Position numbers and translations under genes: made by a program | Shown: positions 27,322 through 36,506 of the stretch, in pieces | Numbering within the stretch: position 1 is the first letter of the stretch | How the letters are laid out: the number at the start of each line of letters is the position of its first letter | Notes under the pieces: model-generated | Told to the model about the DNA's origin: nothing | What the model saw: the letters and a program-made list of their open reading frames with translations, nothing else | Database searches by the model: none | Assembly (NCBI GenBank): GCA_012959785.1 | Contig: DUCM01000021.1 | Location: forward strand, 174,442 to 238,441 | DNA: 64,000 bases | Source of the DNA: Planctomycetota bacterium | GTDB taxonomy: Bacteria; Planctomycetota; UBA1135; GCA-002686595 | Direction: 5' to 3'

Positions 27322-27667
27322 CAGTCGCAAAGGGACTGGTTGGAATCGAGAATCGCTGTCTCGAGCAACGCACCAAAGAGGGGGGACACGGCATTTCCGA
27401 ATTGAAGGTTCGTCGAAGTCCTGGACCCACAGAAGGCATGGTTGTCAGAAAAGCCCTGCAGTCGAGCTCCTTCCCGCGTGCTCAATGCCCTCTTCTGAAA
27501 TGGGTGGATACACCGCGATGAAGGCTGCGAGAGCCTATCGGCTTAGGACGCGCAGATTGGTGTAACGGTGGGGCTTGGGTCATGCTGCCGGCATGCTTTT
27601 CGAGCTTTATCTGCCGGGGACATCGAAGCCTCGGAAACGCTGGGCAGACGGGGCCAGGCAGCACTCC
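27322..27667. other. 346-bp intergenic region without recognised genes
   Basis: This stretch between the kinase gene and the convergent M32 carboxypeptidase gene has visibly lower GC than its surroundings. Right after the kinase stop, about 27322-27342, a short imperfect inverted repeat (cagtc...gactg) could be a weak terminator without a T tract. A CATGC/GCATG inverted repeat lies near 27580-27596. Open readings here are short, with no ribosome binding site or recognisable product. Confidence 0.5.
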
Positions 27668-29185
27668 TCAGATCCCGTAGATGGGCCGGATCTTGCCTTC
27701 GAGGTGGCGTATCATGGGGTCGGCGGAAAGGCTCTTGCCGGTGGCGCGCTCGTTGATCTCGGCGGCCCGTAGGCGGCGGCCGTGGCGGTGGACATGCTCG
27801 TTGAGCCAGGTTTTGAGGCCTCCGAATTCGCCGGCTTCGATGGCGGGGGCGAGGTCGCCGAGTTGGCTTTCGGCGGCGTCCATGAGTTGACTGGCGTAGA
27901 GGTTACCGAGGCAGTAGGTGGGGAAGTAGCCGAAGATGCCGAAGGACCAGTGCACATCTTGCAAACAACCCTGGGCATCGTCGGGCACGCTGAGGCCGAG
28001 GTACTCCTGGACCTTTTGATTCCAGGCACAGGGCAGGTCGGCGACCTCGAGGTCGCCGCGAATCAGGGCCCGTTCGATCTCAAAGCGCAACATCACATGC
28101 AGGTTGTAGGTCGACTCGTCGGCCTCGACGCGAATGAAGCTGGGTCGCGCGGTGTTTATCGCGCGGTAGAGGTCGTCGACACAATAGCCGTGGAAGGCGC
28201 CGCCAAAGATCCGCTGGGCGTGGGGCAGGGCCCAGACCCAGAAGGCGCGGCTGCGGCCCACAAGATTTTCCCACAGGCGCGATTGGCTCTCGTGCATACC
28301 CAGGCTGCTGGCCTGGCTCACCGGCAAGCCGTGGCAAGCAGCCTTGGGAAGCCCCTGTTCGTAGATGCCGTGGCCGCCCTCGTGCATCGTGCCGTAGAGG
28401 GCTTCTGCGAAACGGTCCGCGTTGTAACGCGTGGTCAGGCGAGTATCGCCCGCGGCCACGCCTTCGCAGAAGGGGTGCGTTGTGGTGTCGAGCCGCCCGG
28501 CGCCCAGGTCGAAGCCCATGGCGTCGAGGACGAACAGGCCGAATTCGTGTTGCCGATCGGTGGGGATGTGTTGCTGCAGGGGCGTCTCGTCCGGCGCTGT
28601 TCCGTTCTCGGCGACTTCGTCGATCAAACTGGCCAGGCGCCCTCGCAGGGGAGTGAAGACGGCTTCGATGGAGGCGGCCGTGGCTCCCGGCTCGAACTCA
28701 TCGAGCAAGGGGTCGTAGAGTTCGCCATTGTCGGCGGCCCCATAGCACTCGGCCTTGCGGCGCACGAGCACGAGCAGTTCTTCCAGGAAGGGCTGGAAGG
28801 TGGCGAAGTCGTTGTTTGCGCGGGCGGCCTTCCAGGCCTGTTGGCCCTGGCTGCCCATGCGAGCCAGTTGAGTTACGAGGTCCGCGGGCAGCTTGGTGGC
28901 GCGCTCGAAGTCGCGTCGTGCCTCGCGCAGGTCGGCCATTGTGTCCGCGTCGGAGTTGAGGGTGCTGTGCTCCTCGCAGGCTTGAATCAAATCGCCCAGG
29001 CGTGCGCTCGTGGCGCGCTCATGGTTGAGCCCGGCGAGCAGGGCCAACTGCTCCGCCCGCGCTCCCGCGCCGGCTGCCGGCATGTGCGTCTCCTGGTCCC
29101 AGGCCACGAGGGCGCCGACTTCGCCCAAGGTGGCGGACTCAGAAAGATAGTCCGTGAGGTCTGCGAGGGGATTGGTGGTGGTCAT
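27668..29185 (-). CDS. M32 family metallocarboxypeptidase
   Basis: A 505-residue carboxypeptidase Taq-type enzyme that removes C-terminal amino acids, cytoplasmic as no signal peptide is present. The zinc motif is H268-E-G-G-H272 followed by G-I-Y-E-Q-G. The H-P-F (237-239), D-T-R-L-T-T-R-Y and H-E-S-Q-S-R motifs of family M32 are all intact, and the length matches the family. The ATG at 29185 was chosen because the longer upstream reading is Arg/Pro-rich and overlaps the preceding gene. It lies 23 bp downstream of the carboxymuconolactone-decarboxylase-like gene, in an apparent three-gene operon. Confidence 0.93.
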   Translation of the reverse strand: MTTTNPLADLTDYLSESATLGEVGALVAWDQETHMPAAGAGARAEQLALLAGLNHERATSARLGDLIQACEEHSTLNSDADTMADLREARRDFERATKLPADLVTQLARMGSQGQQAWKAARANNDFATFQPFLEELLVLVRRKAECYGAADNGELYDPLLDEFEPGATAASIEAVFTPLRGRLASLIDEVAENGTAPDETPLQQHIPTDRQHEFGLFVLDAMGFDLGAGRLDTTTHPFCEGVAAGDTRLTTRYNADRFAEALYGTMHEGGHGIYEQGLPKAACHGLPVSQASSLGMHESQSRLWENLVGRSRAFWVWALPHAQRIFGGAFHGYCVDDLYRAINTARPSFIRVEADESTYNLHVMLRFEIERALIRGDLEVADLPCAWNQKVQEYLGLSVPDDAQGCLQDVHWSFGIFGYFPTYCLGNLYASQLMDAAESQLGDLAPAIEAGEFGGLKTWLNEHVHRHGRRLRAAEINERATGKSLSADPMIRHLEGKIRPIYGI

Positions 29186-29208
29186 GGCAGGCTTTGCGGA
29201 TTTATTTG

Positions 29209-29811
29209 TCAGTTCAGTCCGGCGATGATCGCCTGGGCTCGGATGAGGTTTTCGGGGGGCAGGAGGTCGGCCACGGTGGTGAGGGTGGTGGCCAGGTCGT
29301 CGAGGCTGGCACCGAGGCGCAGGCTGCCGCGGGCGTGGCTTTGAAACTGGCGTTCCTGGCCCAGGGCGGCGAGGGCGCAACAGGCGAGGAGTTCGCGCTG
29401 GGCGCCTTCCAGGCCGTCGCGAGAAAGAACGCCGCCATAAGCGTGGCTCGTGATCCAGGTGGCGAAGTCGGTGTGATAGCTCTCGAGGAGTGCGCCCACG
29501 CGCTCGCTCTGGTCGCCGTAGATCAAGTCGAACAGCTTCTGGCCCCGGGCTGCGAAGGCAGGCGGAGCGAGGTCCTCGAGTTCGTCGGGCTGTGCCTGCC
29601 CCAAGCCGCCCTCCTCGGCGAGGACGCCGAAGGTCTCCACCAGGCGCGGAAAGCCGGCGAAGATGTGCACTTGCAGGATGGCTTCGCGCCAAGCGCGATC
29701 AGGCTCGCCCGCGGGCGCTGCGCGGCGCAGGCGGCGCAGCTCTTCCCAGTTGCCGAGGACGGCGGCGCTGAAGAGCCGTGCGAGCCGCAGGTCCTTGATG
29801 GTGAGGGTCAA
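29209..29811 (-). CDS. carboxymuconolactone decarboxylase family protein
   Basis: A 200-residue all-helical protein of the AhpD/carboxymuconolactone decarboxylase superfamily. The signature region V-L-S-R-D-G-L-E-G-A-Q-R-E-L-L-A-C-C-A-L (128-147) is followed by H159. The paired E140/C144-C145/H159 arrangement resembles the family core, but the CxxC of peroxidase-type AhpD is absent, so redox function is uncertain. The N-terminal half weakly repeats the pattern. Its ATG overlaps the stop of the phosphatidylserine decarboxylase gene by 4 bp, and the M32 carboxypeptidase gene follows. Role unknown. Confidence 0.78.
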   Translation of the reverse strand: MTLTIKDLRLARLFSAAVLGNWEELRRLRRAAPAGEPDRAWREAILQVHIFAGFPRLVETFGVLAEEGGLGQAQPDELEDLAPPAFAARGQKLFDLIYGDQSERVGALLESYHTDFATWITSHAYGGVLSRDGLEGAQRELLACCALAALGQERQFQSHARGSLRLGASLDDLATTLTTVADLLPPENLIRAQAIIAGLN

Positions 29812-30605
29812 GCCGGGCCCCAGCGCGCCAGCCGATTGCCCATGGCAACTGCTTCGGCCAGGCGCGTCTCCTCGATGGGCACGAGGCCCCCGGGGGGCGA
29901 CAGTAGCACGATGGTCGAACCCATTTCGAAGCGCGCCAACTCAGCACCGCGCTCGAAGGCGAGGGGCTTTGAGATGCGGGCCTCGGCGGCGGGCTCGATG
30001 CCGAGGACTCGGATGCGGCCTACATTCAGGGCGCCCACCAGAACCAGGAAGAGCGGGCCGCGGGCGGTCTCCAGGCGCAGCACCACGCGCTCGTTGATGG
30101 AGAGCACCTGTCGCCGGTCGAGCACCGCGGGCGCCACGGAATAGCGGCAACCGGAAACCCAGCGCGCGGCGCTGACGGTAGAGGTTTCGGGGGCGTGGAT
30201 GCGGTGGTAGTCCCGCGGCGAGAGGTATACGGTCCAGGCCTGGCCGCCTGTGAGTTCGGTGTCGGCGCCGACTCCCGCGAGCAGTTCGCGCACCGAGTAG
30301 GCGCGGCCCTTGGCTTGCAGCACCGTGTCGTCTTCGATGGCGCAGATGCTCTGGAAGGTGCCGTCTACTGGCGACGCCACGAAGAGGGGGTCAGCCTCAA
30401 TGGGGCGCGCACCCTCGACAAGGCGCCGACAGAAGAAGGCCCCCAGGCTTGGATAGATGTTCAGGGGGCCGCGGGACTCACTCAGATTGGCTCCCGTGAA
30501 GGCTCCGTAGAGCGAGTAGAGCGGCCCGCGCAGGGGTCCGGGTACGCGCCGATCGCTGGCCCAGCCGGTGAAGTGGGAGAGGGCATTGCGCAGAGGAGTG
30601 GCCAT
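29808..30605 (-). CDS. psd: phosphatidylserine decarboxylase
   Basis: A 265-residue proenzyme that converts phosphatidylserine to phosphatidylethanolamine at the inner membrane. The self-cleavage site is M-G229-S230-T231; cleavage would leave the pyruvoyl group on the small C-terminal subunit. The proposed triad partners S-P-V-D81-G and D-Y-H134-R-I-H137 are present. The length suits the membrane-associated bacterial form. It is the first gene of a minus-strand unit and is divergent from the secreted M14 carboxypeptidase gene. No phosphatidylserine synthase gene is in the window. Confidence 0.92.
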   Translation of the reverse strand: MATPLRNALSHFTGWASDRRVPGPLRGPLYSLYGAFTGANLSESRGPLNIYPSLGAFFCRRLVEGARPIEADPLFVASPVDGTFQSICAIEDDTVLQAKGRAYSVRELLAGVGADTELTGGQAWTVYLSPRDYHRIHAPETSTVSAARWVSGCRYSVAPAVLDRRQVLSINERVVLRLETARGPLFLVLVGALNVGRIRVLGIEPAAEARISKPLAFERGAELARFEMGSTIVLLSPPGGLVPIEETRLAEAVAMGNRLARWGPA

Positions 30606-30736
30606 GGGCGAGGGGAGTCTAGTCTGGATCGAGTTCCAAAGGGCACCCAGGGAGGGCTCCTGGGCACAAAAATAGGGATTCCTAGCAAAAAGGCGGGCTC
30701 AATGGCGCAGAATGCAACATCCTACATGGTGCTAGG

Positions 30737-33214
30737 TTGACCGGGTTGGAGCCCACGAACCAAGCCGCGCTCCTGATCCTCTTCATGCTTGTCCTGATCC
30801 CGATCATCCTCACCCTTGTGCCTAGCCAAGGCGCTCAAGCCCAAAGCGGCGGACCCGTGTTCCTCGCGGCGCCGGTCATCGATGCCTTCGAGGTGCGTGT
30901 CTCGAGTCCAAGGGACTGGCGCCGCGTGCGCGCGTTGGCCAGCGATCTCGATGAGCATGGGCCGCGGGATGGCTGGGTGCGCGCCTTGGGTGACGACTCT
31001 GAGCAGGCGCGCTTGCGAGCAGCGGGCCTGGGCGTGCGGGTGTTGCAGGAAGACCTGACGAGTTTCTACGCGGACCGGGCAGCGGCGGCAGCCCCGGGCA
31101 GCATGGGCCTCGTGAGCGGCAGCATGGGCGGCTTTCGCACCTTGGCAGAGATCGACTACCACCTGGCGCAACTCGCCACCCTGTTCCCGCAGCTCGCATC
31201 GCCGGTTCTTCCCCTCGGAGTCTCTCACGAAGGACGCAGCGTGAACGCCATCAGGATCTCGACTTCACCCGCGAGCGCGGATCCTCAAAGACCCACGGTC
31301 ATGTACGACGCTCTGCACCACGGCCGCGAACCCATGAGTGGCGAGGCGCTCATGCGCTTCATCGATTACCTGCTCTTCAATTACGGCAACGACCCCGAGG
31401 TCACTTACCTGTTGGAGAGGCGCGAGTTCCTCATCGTGCCCTGCGTCAATCCCGATGGTTACGAGTACAACCACCTCCTGGCTCCCATGGGTGGGGGGCT
31501 CTGGCGCAAGAACAAGAGCGTGAACTCAGACGGCACTTGGGGCGTCGACTTGAACCGCAACTACGGTTGGGAATGGGGTCCCGCCTGGCCGGGCTCGAGT
31601 TCCAACCCTGGACAAGCGGACTACCATGGGCCGGCGGCTTTTTCGGAACCCGAGACACGCGCCATGCGCGACCTGATCGCAGCCCAACCGCCCGCCGTGG
31701 CCGTTTCAGTCCATGCCGCAGGAAACCTGTGGATCTTCCCCTGGGGCTACGATGCGATCATGTCCCCCCATGATGGGGTCTTCCGCTCCCTAGCTGGCAG
31801 GGCTGCCGGGCCGGTGGGTTGGAGCTACGGAACCATCTGGGAACTGCTCTCCACGGCCAATGGATCTAGCCTGGACTGGATGTACGGCCAGCATGGCTGC
31901 TTGGCTCTGGCGGTGGAAATAGGCACCCCCAGCGATGGTTTCTGGCCCGCGCCCACGCGCTTTGATGCTCTTTTTGAGGAGGTCTTGGTGGGCTTTATCG
32001 AGGCTGCCAGAGTCGCCGGGCCCTGGGCTGATTTGGGTCCCGTAGCCTGGGTGCAACAAGAGGGCGACGGCGATCTCGAACGGGAACCGGGGGAGAGCTG
32101 GAATGTGTTCGTCGGTGTCAAGAACCGTGGCCGCGAAGCAGCTAGTGGCAATGTGATCCTCGAGAGCAGCTCGGATGCTTTCGTCTTGATGCACGGCTCG
32201 ACTGACTTTCAACTCGCGCCCCACAGCGGCCAACAGATGGGCCCACTGGGTGTGAAGTTTCGCTCCGACGCAACCGTGGGCACGCCCCTCGTCCTGGATA
32301 TCGTTCTGACTACGGAGGGCCGCAGCGAGCGCAAGTCGGTGCCGGTGGTTCTGGGCGAACCGCAGGTCTTGGTTTTCGATGACATGCAGACCGCGGACTT
32401 CGGTTGGACCGTGGGCGATGATGAGCCCTGGTCCTTCGAGCGCCGCCAACCCGTACGCACCCTGATCCAACCCGGGACAGATCACAGCGGCCTCTCCGGC
32501 GGCAAGGCCTGGGTCACCGGCTTCAAGGGTGGCGGTCCCGATGCCAATGATGTGGATGGGATCACGCGCTTGACTTCGCCGCGGGTGCGCGCCGGTCACC
32601 TCGATCACCTGGAGCTCAGCTACGCCCGTTGGTTCTCCACCAGCAACGGACCGGGTGATCGCTTCCTGGCCGAGGTCTCGGCTGATGACGGAGCAACTTG
32701 GGTCGAGCTTGAGAGCCTTGAGCGAACCGCTGACTGGTCCCAGCCGCGTTTCTTCCTCGAACAATACAGCCCCCTCAGCGACAACATGCGCCTGCGCTTC
32801 AGCGTTATCGACACCGGCGCCGACGACACTGTCGAGGGCCTCTTGGATGACTTCCAATTGCAGAGCCGGACGGATTTGCCGAGTTTAGGCCTTTGGGGCC
32901 AAACCAGCCTGGGGCAGCCCCTGGGCCTGATTCTGCACCATCCACCTGCTCCCGGTGCGAGCTTCACCCTGCTCTGGTCCCTCAGCGCCGGGCCGGGTCA
33001 GACGAATGTCGGTGTACTGGGGGAGTTGTACCTCTTGGGCACGGTGCGCATCTTGCTCGCGGGCAGTTCCGATGGCTTCGGTCACGCCGACATCCCCACT
33101 CGCATCCCCAGCTTGTCGGCTCTCAAGAACCTCACAGTGCACATGCAGGTGCTATTGGATCCCGGCACAGGCCCCAAGGCCTATTCCAACCTGGTCTCGT
33201 TCACCGTCGAGTGA
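30737..33214 (+). CDS. secreted M14 zinc carboxypeptidase
   Basis: An 825-residue exported protein. A hydrophobic N terminus with Ala-x-Ala near residue 35 fits a signal peptide. The M14 domain (about 130-430) has the zinc ligands H195-G-R-E198 and H326, the D-L-N-R-N-Y substrate motif (271-276) and catalytic E394, so it appears active. After it come a CARDB-like beta domain (about 440-550), a jelly-roll MAM-like region (550-720) and a short C-terminal module ending S-N-L-V-S-F-T-V-E, of the type found on secreted planctomycete proteins. The TTG at 30737 is weakly supported; an ATG at 30785 would give a shorter signal peptide. Confidence 0.88.
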   Translation: MTGLEPTNQAALLILFMLVLIPIILTLVPSQGAQAQSGGPVFLAAPVIDAFEVRVSSPRDWRRVRALASDLDEHGPRDGWVRALGDDSEQARLRAAGLGVRVLQEDLTSFYADRAAAAAPGSMGLVSGSMGGFRTLAEIDYHLAQLATLFPQLASPVLPLGVSHEGRSVNAIRISTSPASADPQRPTVMYDALHHGREPMSGEALMRFIDYLLFNYGNDPEVTYLLERREFLIVPCVNPDGYEYNHLLAPMGGGLWRKNKSVNSDGTWGVDLNRNYGWEWGPAWPGSSSNPGQADYHGPAAFSEPETRAMRDLIAAQPPAVAVSVHAAGNLWIFPWGYDAIMSPHDGVFRSLAGRAAGPVGWSYGTIWELLSTANGSSLDWMYGQHGCLALAVEIGTPSDGFWPAPTRFDALFEEVLVGFIEAARVAGPWADLGPVAWVQQEGDGDLEREPGESWNVFVGVKNRGREAASGNVILESSSDAFVLMHGSTDFQLAPHSGQQMGPLGVKFRSDATVGTPLVLDIVLTTEGRSERKSVPVVLGEPQVLVFDDMQTADFGWTVGDDEPWSFERRQPVRTLIQPGTDHSGLSGGKAWVTGFKGGGPDANDVDGITRLTSPRVRAGHLDHLELSYARWFSTSNGPGDRFLAEVSADDGATWVELESLERTADWSQPRFFLEQYSPLSDNMRLRFSVIDTGADDTVEGLLDDFQLQSRTDLPSLGLWGQTSLGQPLGLILHHPPAPGASFTLLWSLSAGPGQTNVGVLGELYLLGTVRILLAGSSDGFGHADIPTRIPSLSALKNLTVHMQVLLDPGTGPKAYSNLVSFTVE

Positions 33215-33238
33215 GGGATCCTCGCGATGGCGTAGGTG

Positions 33239-33970
33239 CTAGGCTCCAGTCTTGCCGTTTTTCTTCTTGCCCGAACGGTCCTTGTCGTTCTTCTTGCGCG
33301 CGCGCTTGTCCTCGGACGCGCTGATTGACTCGGCGATTTCGGGGCCGAAATAACGCGCCAGTTCTTCCTGGCGCCAGGCACTGGTGGCGCGCAAGGCATC
33401 CCGGTAGGCCGTGCGACCTTGCTTGTCCCTGGACACATCGCGGTACTGCTCGCGCACCAGGGCGACCTTTTCGCGCTCGGTGATCAGGATCGAGGCGATG
33501 CGATCTTCGCTGCCCGTGGGTAGGGAGAGGCGCTCGGCGATGCGCGTCGCCTGGCGCAGAAATTCGGCAGCCTGTTTTTCCGTTCGGCGCAGGTCGCGCT
33601 CGTGGCGGCGCTCCTCTTCGACGGCTTCCATCACGGCCAGGATCTTGGCTCGCTCTCCGGCGTTGGGAATGGTCTCGAAGACGACGCTCTCTTGCGTCTC
33701 GTCGGTTTCCGTCGCCGCGCTGCGAGTTCTCGGATTCTCGAGTTGCTCGACTCGGGCGCGCAGGCCAGCGAGTTCCAGGGCCATGTCATCTCGCTCGGCG
33801 TTGGCTCGCGCGCGCTCCTCATCGGAGACGGCCGAGTCAGGGAGCGATCCCGGCGAGAGGGCCTCGGTGGACGCCGCCGGGGCGCTGGGCTGTTGGAGTT
33901 CCGACAGGACGAGGCCGGCCACGAGGCCCGTGGCCAGGAGGCCGATCAGGAGGGGTAGGTTCTTGGGCAT
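33239..33970 (-). CDS. membrane-anchored coiled-coil protein of unknown function
   Basis: A 243-residue protein that I do not recognise. It starts M-P-K-N-L-P followed by a hydrophobic segment (about 5-25) that would anchor it in the inner membrane. A Ser/Pro/Ala-rich linker comes next, then mostly charged helix with Glu/Arg heptads (about 55-200). The tail is very basic, with several Lys-Lys-Asn/Asp repeats. The ATG at 33970 was chosen because the anchor begins there. It converges with the M14 carboxypeptidase gene. A structural or envelope-tethering role would fit but is not shown. Confidence 0.6.
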   Translation of the reverse strand: MPKNLPLLIGLLATGLVAGLVLSELQQPSAPAASTEALSPGSLPDSAVSDEERARANAERDDMALELAGLRARVEQLENPRTRSAATETDETQESVVFETIPNAGERAKILAVMEAVEEERRHERDLRRTEKQAAEFLRQATRIAERLSLPTGSEDRIASILITEREKVALVREQYRDVSRDKQGRTAYRDALRATSAWRQEELARYFGPEIAESISASEDKRARKKNDKDRSGKKKNGKTGA

Positions 33971-34137
33971 GATGGAAAGATGGAAAGTGAGGAGGAGGGC
34001 TTGGAGGCCGGAGGCATTCACCCTGGGCTGTTGCCGCTTCCGGCTCGAACTGCCCCCTCCATGTCCAGTTTAGGCCAGGAACCCGTTTTGCGCCCGCGAG
34101 TGACGGGGATTCTACCCGCCCGGATGCTCTGACCCGC

Positions 34138-34995
34138 TCAAGAGCGGAAAGCGAGGGCCCGAAACTCGGCTGCCGTGGCCAGGATGGCCCGTTCGATGGG
34201 CAGCCGCTCGGTGGAGGAACCGGTCCAAAAACCCTGGCCGCTGGTGTGGTCGAGCATGTATTGACCGTCCTCTGGGTTTTCGAGGGCTGCGCCATGGGCG
34301 ATCAGGATCACGCCGGGGTGCACTTCGCGGATGGCCCGGTAGGCCTCCTCGGTGCGCTTGGCTGTTTCCTCGATTGTCTCGCCCGAATCAAAACCGCGCT
34401 GGCCGCCCTTGGTCGTGCCGGCATGGAAGCAGAACACATCTGGCTTCGCCTGACTGTTCATCAAGAGACTGTCCTCGAGGTCGAACGCGAGACCCACGGT
34501 GAGCATGTCCATCTCCCGCGCCAGTTGCAGCATCTCCACCTCGACCTCGAAGGTGACGCCGCTTTTGCGCAACACCTGATAGAGGTTCGAGTCCTTGTCC
34601 ACATAGCTCACCGAAGGGCCGATGTTCGAGACCGATTCGACGCCCATGTCCTTCAACTCCTTCAACACCAGGCGCATGTCGCGCAGGGGATCGTTGGGGT
34701 TTATGCAGGCGCAGACAAAGGCGTCGCCATTCATGGCCGGCAGGATGTCTTCGCGCGTGTAGTCGAGGGTCTGTTTGTTCGAGTCCAAGATCGGCCACAT
34801 CATTGACATGGTGCCCATGCCGTTGGAGCGCAAGCGCGCGCCGGAAAAAGTGTTCACGCAATCCACGCCGGCCTGTTCGAGGAGCTTGGCTACCAGGCCG
34901 CTGCCCGCGCTCGAGATCATGATCGGCACATGCTCGGCGACCTTCTTGTTTAGTTTGGCGAGGATCTCGCTGCGCGAGGTGCGGGGGACGATCAC
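34138..34995 (-). CDS. TIM-barrel PEP-hydrolase-like protein (Tm-1 C-terminal domain family), copy A
   Basis: A 285-residue member of the phosphoenolpyruvate hydrolase-like TIM-barrel family (Pfam PEP_hydrolase), which matches the C-terminal half of the tomato Tm-1 protein. Visible family features are the early S-A-G-S-G-L-V-A-K, the E-x-E-M-x-x-L-A-R-E-M-D segment, and a late G-S-S-T-E-R-L-P-I-E motif. The GTG at 34995 has an AGGAG exactly 6 nt upstream, preferred over an ATG at 35067. It faces away from the second copy, with about 155 bp between starts. Reaction unknown; hydrolase or aldolase chemistry is inferred from the fold. Confidence 0.8.
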   Translation of the reverse strand: MIVPRTSRSEILAKLNKKVAEHVPIMISSAGSGLVAKLLEQAGVDCVNTFSGARLRSNGMGTMSMMWPILDSNKQTLDYTREDILPAMNGDAFVCACINPNDPLRDMRLVLKELKDMGVESVSNIGPSVSYVDKDSNLYQVLRKSGVTFEVEVEMLQLAREMDMLTVGLAFDLEDSLLMNSQAKPDVFCFHAGTTKGGQRGFDSGETIEETAKRTEEAYRAIREVHPGVILIAHGAALENPEDGQYMLDHTSGQGFWTGSSTERLPIERAILATAAEFRALAFRS

Positions 34996-35001
34996 TGGGG
35001 G

Positions 35002-35006
35002 CTCCT
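35002..35006 (-). promoter_or_regulatory. ribosome binding site deciding the GTG start at 34995
   Basis: On the minus strand AGGAG lies 6 nt before the GTG. The in-frame ATG further upstream has no such site. Confidence 0.6.
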
Positions 35007-35150
35007 GGGTGGTTTTTGGGGGTATCGGAGGATTCAGCGGGCGCCGCCCATGTCCAAGCTGGCCCATTCCTTTTGGGGGGCCAGTCGTGAGGTTCAGCGG
35101 ATGAGCAGCCCTGCGCGGGCTATTTGTATCGCCCCAGCCGGGAGCCTAGC

Positions 35151-36050
35151 ATGGGCCCTCTCCTTCGCAGCGTCCCTCTCCAATCGATTCGCTTGACTCC
35201 CACCAACGACAACTCCCGCAGCGGCATCTTGAAACGCTTTCGAGCCCAGATAGCCCGGGGCGAGGCCATCATCGGCGGCGGAGCGGGTGTGGGGCTCTCC
35301 GCCAAGTGCGAGGAGGCCGGCGGGATCGACCTGATCATCATCTACAACTCGGGGCGCTACCGCATGGCTGGCCGCGGCTCCACCGCCGGGTTGATGCCCT
35401 ACGGCAACGCCAACGCCATAGTCAAAGAGATGGCCTTCGAGGTCTTGCCCGTCGTGAAGCACACCCCGGTTCTGGCTGGCGTCTGCGGAACCGACCCCTT
35501 CATGATGCCCAAGCTTTTCCTGCGCGAGCTACGCGAGCTGGGCTTCAGCGGGATCCAGAATTTTCCTACCGTGGGCCTTCTCGAAGGGCGCATCCGAGCC
35601 ACCCTCGAAGAGACCGGCATGGGCTTTGGCCTCGAGGTGGACCTCGTGCGCCTGGCGCGTGAGATGGATCTCCTCACCACGCCCTATGTATTCAATGCCG
35701 ATGAAGCCAAGGCCATGGTCCACGCCGGCGCCGACATCATCGTGGCCCACATGGGCTGCACTTCGGGCGGCATGATCGGCGCCGAGACCGTCAGCCCCTT
35801 GGACGAGAGCGTGGCCCTGACTGGTGCAATCGTGGCCGCGGCCAAGTCCATCCGCGAGGATGTGATCTGCCTTTGCCACGGCGGACCGATCGCCATGCCA
35901 GAGGACGCCGATTACATCATTCAGCGCGTGCCCGGCCTCTCTGGCTTCTACGGCGCCAGCTCCACCGAGCGCTTCCCCACGGAAGTCGCCATTCAAGAGC
36001 AAGTCGAGACCTTCAAGGCCCTGCGCCTTCCGAGGACCGAAGGGAGCTGA
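35151..36050 (+). CDS. TIM-barrel PEP-hydrolase-like protein (Tm-1 C-terminal domain family), copy B
   Basis: A 299-residue paralogue of the divergent minus-strand gene at 34138, sharing the L-x-R-x-A-R-E-M-D segment and the G[10 protein letters not shown] motif. It begins its barrel with [11 protein letters not shown]. The two copies are clearly diverged and probably act on different substrates or as different subunits. The ATG at 35151 has GGAG 7 nt upstream. It is the first gene of a plus-strand run with a cupin, a transporter and an epimerase-like protein. The UPF0261 partner lies 3 kb downstream. Confidence 0.82.
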   Translation: MGPLLRSVPLQSIRLTPTNDNSRSGILKRFRAQIARGEAIIGGGAGVGLSAKCEEAGGIDLIIIYNSGRYRMAGRGSTAGLMPYGNANAIVKEMAFEVLPVVKHTPVLAGVCGTDPFMMPKLFLRELRELGFSGIQNFPTVGLLEGRIRATLEETGMGFGLEVDLVRLAREMDLLTTPYVFNADEAKAMVHAGADIIVAHMGCTSGGMIGAETVSPLDESVALTGAIVAAAKSIREDVICLCHGGPIAMPEDADYIIQRVPGLSGFYGASSTERFPTEVAIQEQVETFKALRLPRTEGS

Positions 36051-36059
36051 ATCTGCATC

Positions 36060-36506
36060 ATGTGTGGCCACTCCGCCTGCTTGCGCTTCGTCAGCACTCC
36101 CGATGTCGTCGTCGAGGAGCTCCCCTTTGGCCCCCACGAATGGCTGGTGCGGGGCGACATCACAGAGAGCCGCCAGCTCATGTGCGTGCGGGTCAGTATG
36201 CCTCCCGGACAGGCCCACCAGTTCCACCGTCACCCCCACTTCGAGGAGTTTATTTACTGCATCTCGGGTCGTCTCGAGCAGTGGGTTGGCGAAGAATCGC
36301 GGGTGCTCAGCGCTGGTGATGTGGCTCATGTGCCCATGGACGAAGTGCACGGCTCCTACAATTTGTTTGATGAGACCGCGGTCTTCATCGCCGTCATGTC
36401 ACCGGCCGAATTCGAAGGCCCGGTCCTGGTCGATGTCTCCCGCGAAGAGCCCTGGTGTTCGCTAAAACCTCCCTTTGATCCCCAAGCCCCTCCCAAGAGT
36501 CCATGA
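36060..36506 (+). CDS. cupin domain protein
   Basis: A 148-residue single-domain cupin. The metal-binding motif reads H56-R-H58-x3-E62/E63 with a distal H97 (D-E-V-H-G), so it should bind a divalent metal. Such small cupins are sugar isomerases, dioxygenases or binding proteins; nothing here decides between them. The start is the ATG at 36060, 9 bp after the TIM-barrel gene, and its stop overlaps the MFS start by 4 bp (ATGA). Location in an uptake-and-TIM-barrel operon suggests an enzymatic role on the transported compound. Confidence 0.8.
   Translation: MCGHSACLRFVSTPDVVVEELPFGPHEWLVRGDITESRQLMCVRVSMPPGQAHQFHRHPHFEEFIYCISGRLEQWVGEESRVLSAGDVAHVPMDEVHGSYNLFDETAVFIAVMSPAEFEGPVLVDVSREEPWCSLKPPFDPQAPPKSP

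Noticed and set aside
27782-29344. 520-codon plus-strand reading opposite the M32 carboxypeptidase gene
   Set aside because: The minus strand encodes an M32 enzyme with all motifs intact; the plus reading is a mirror of high-GC codon usage without motifs.
30606-30736. Short cccagg/cctggg inverted repeat between psd and the M14 gene, considered as a terminator
   Set aside because: It lies between two divergent genes, where no transcript should end, and the stem is only 6 bp.
31790-32857. 355-codon minus-strand reading opposite the M14 carboxypeptidase gene
   Set aside because: The plus strand has active-site residues and beta domains in the expected order; the minus reading has none.
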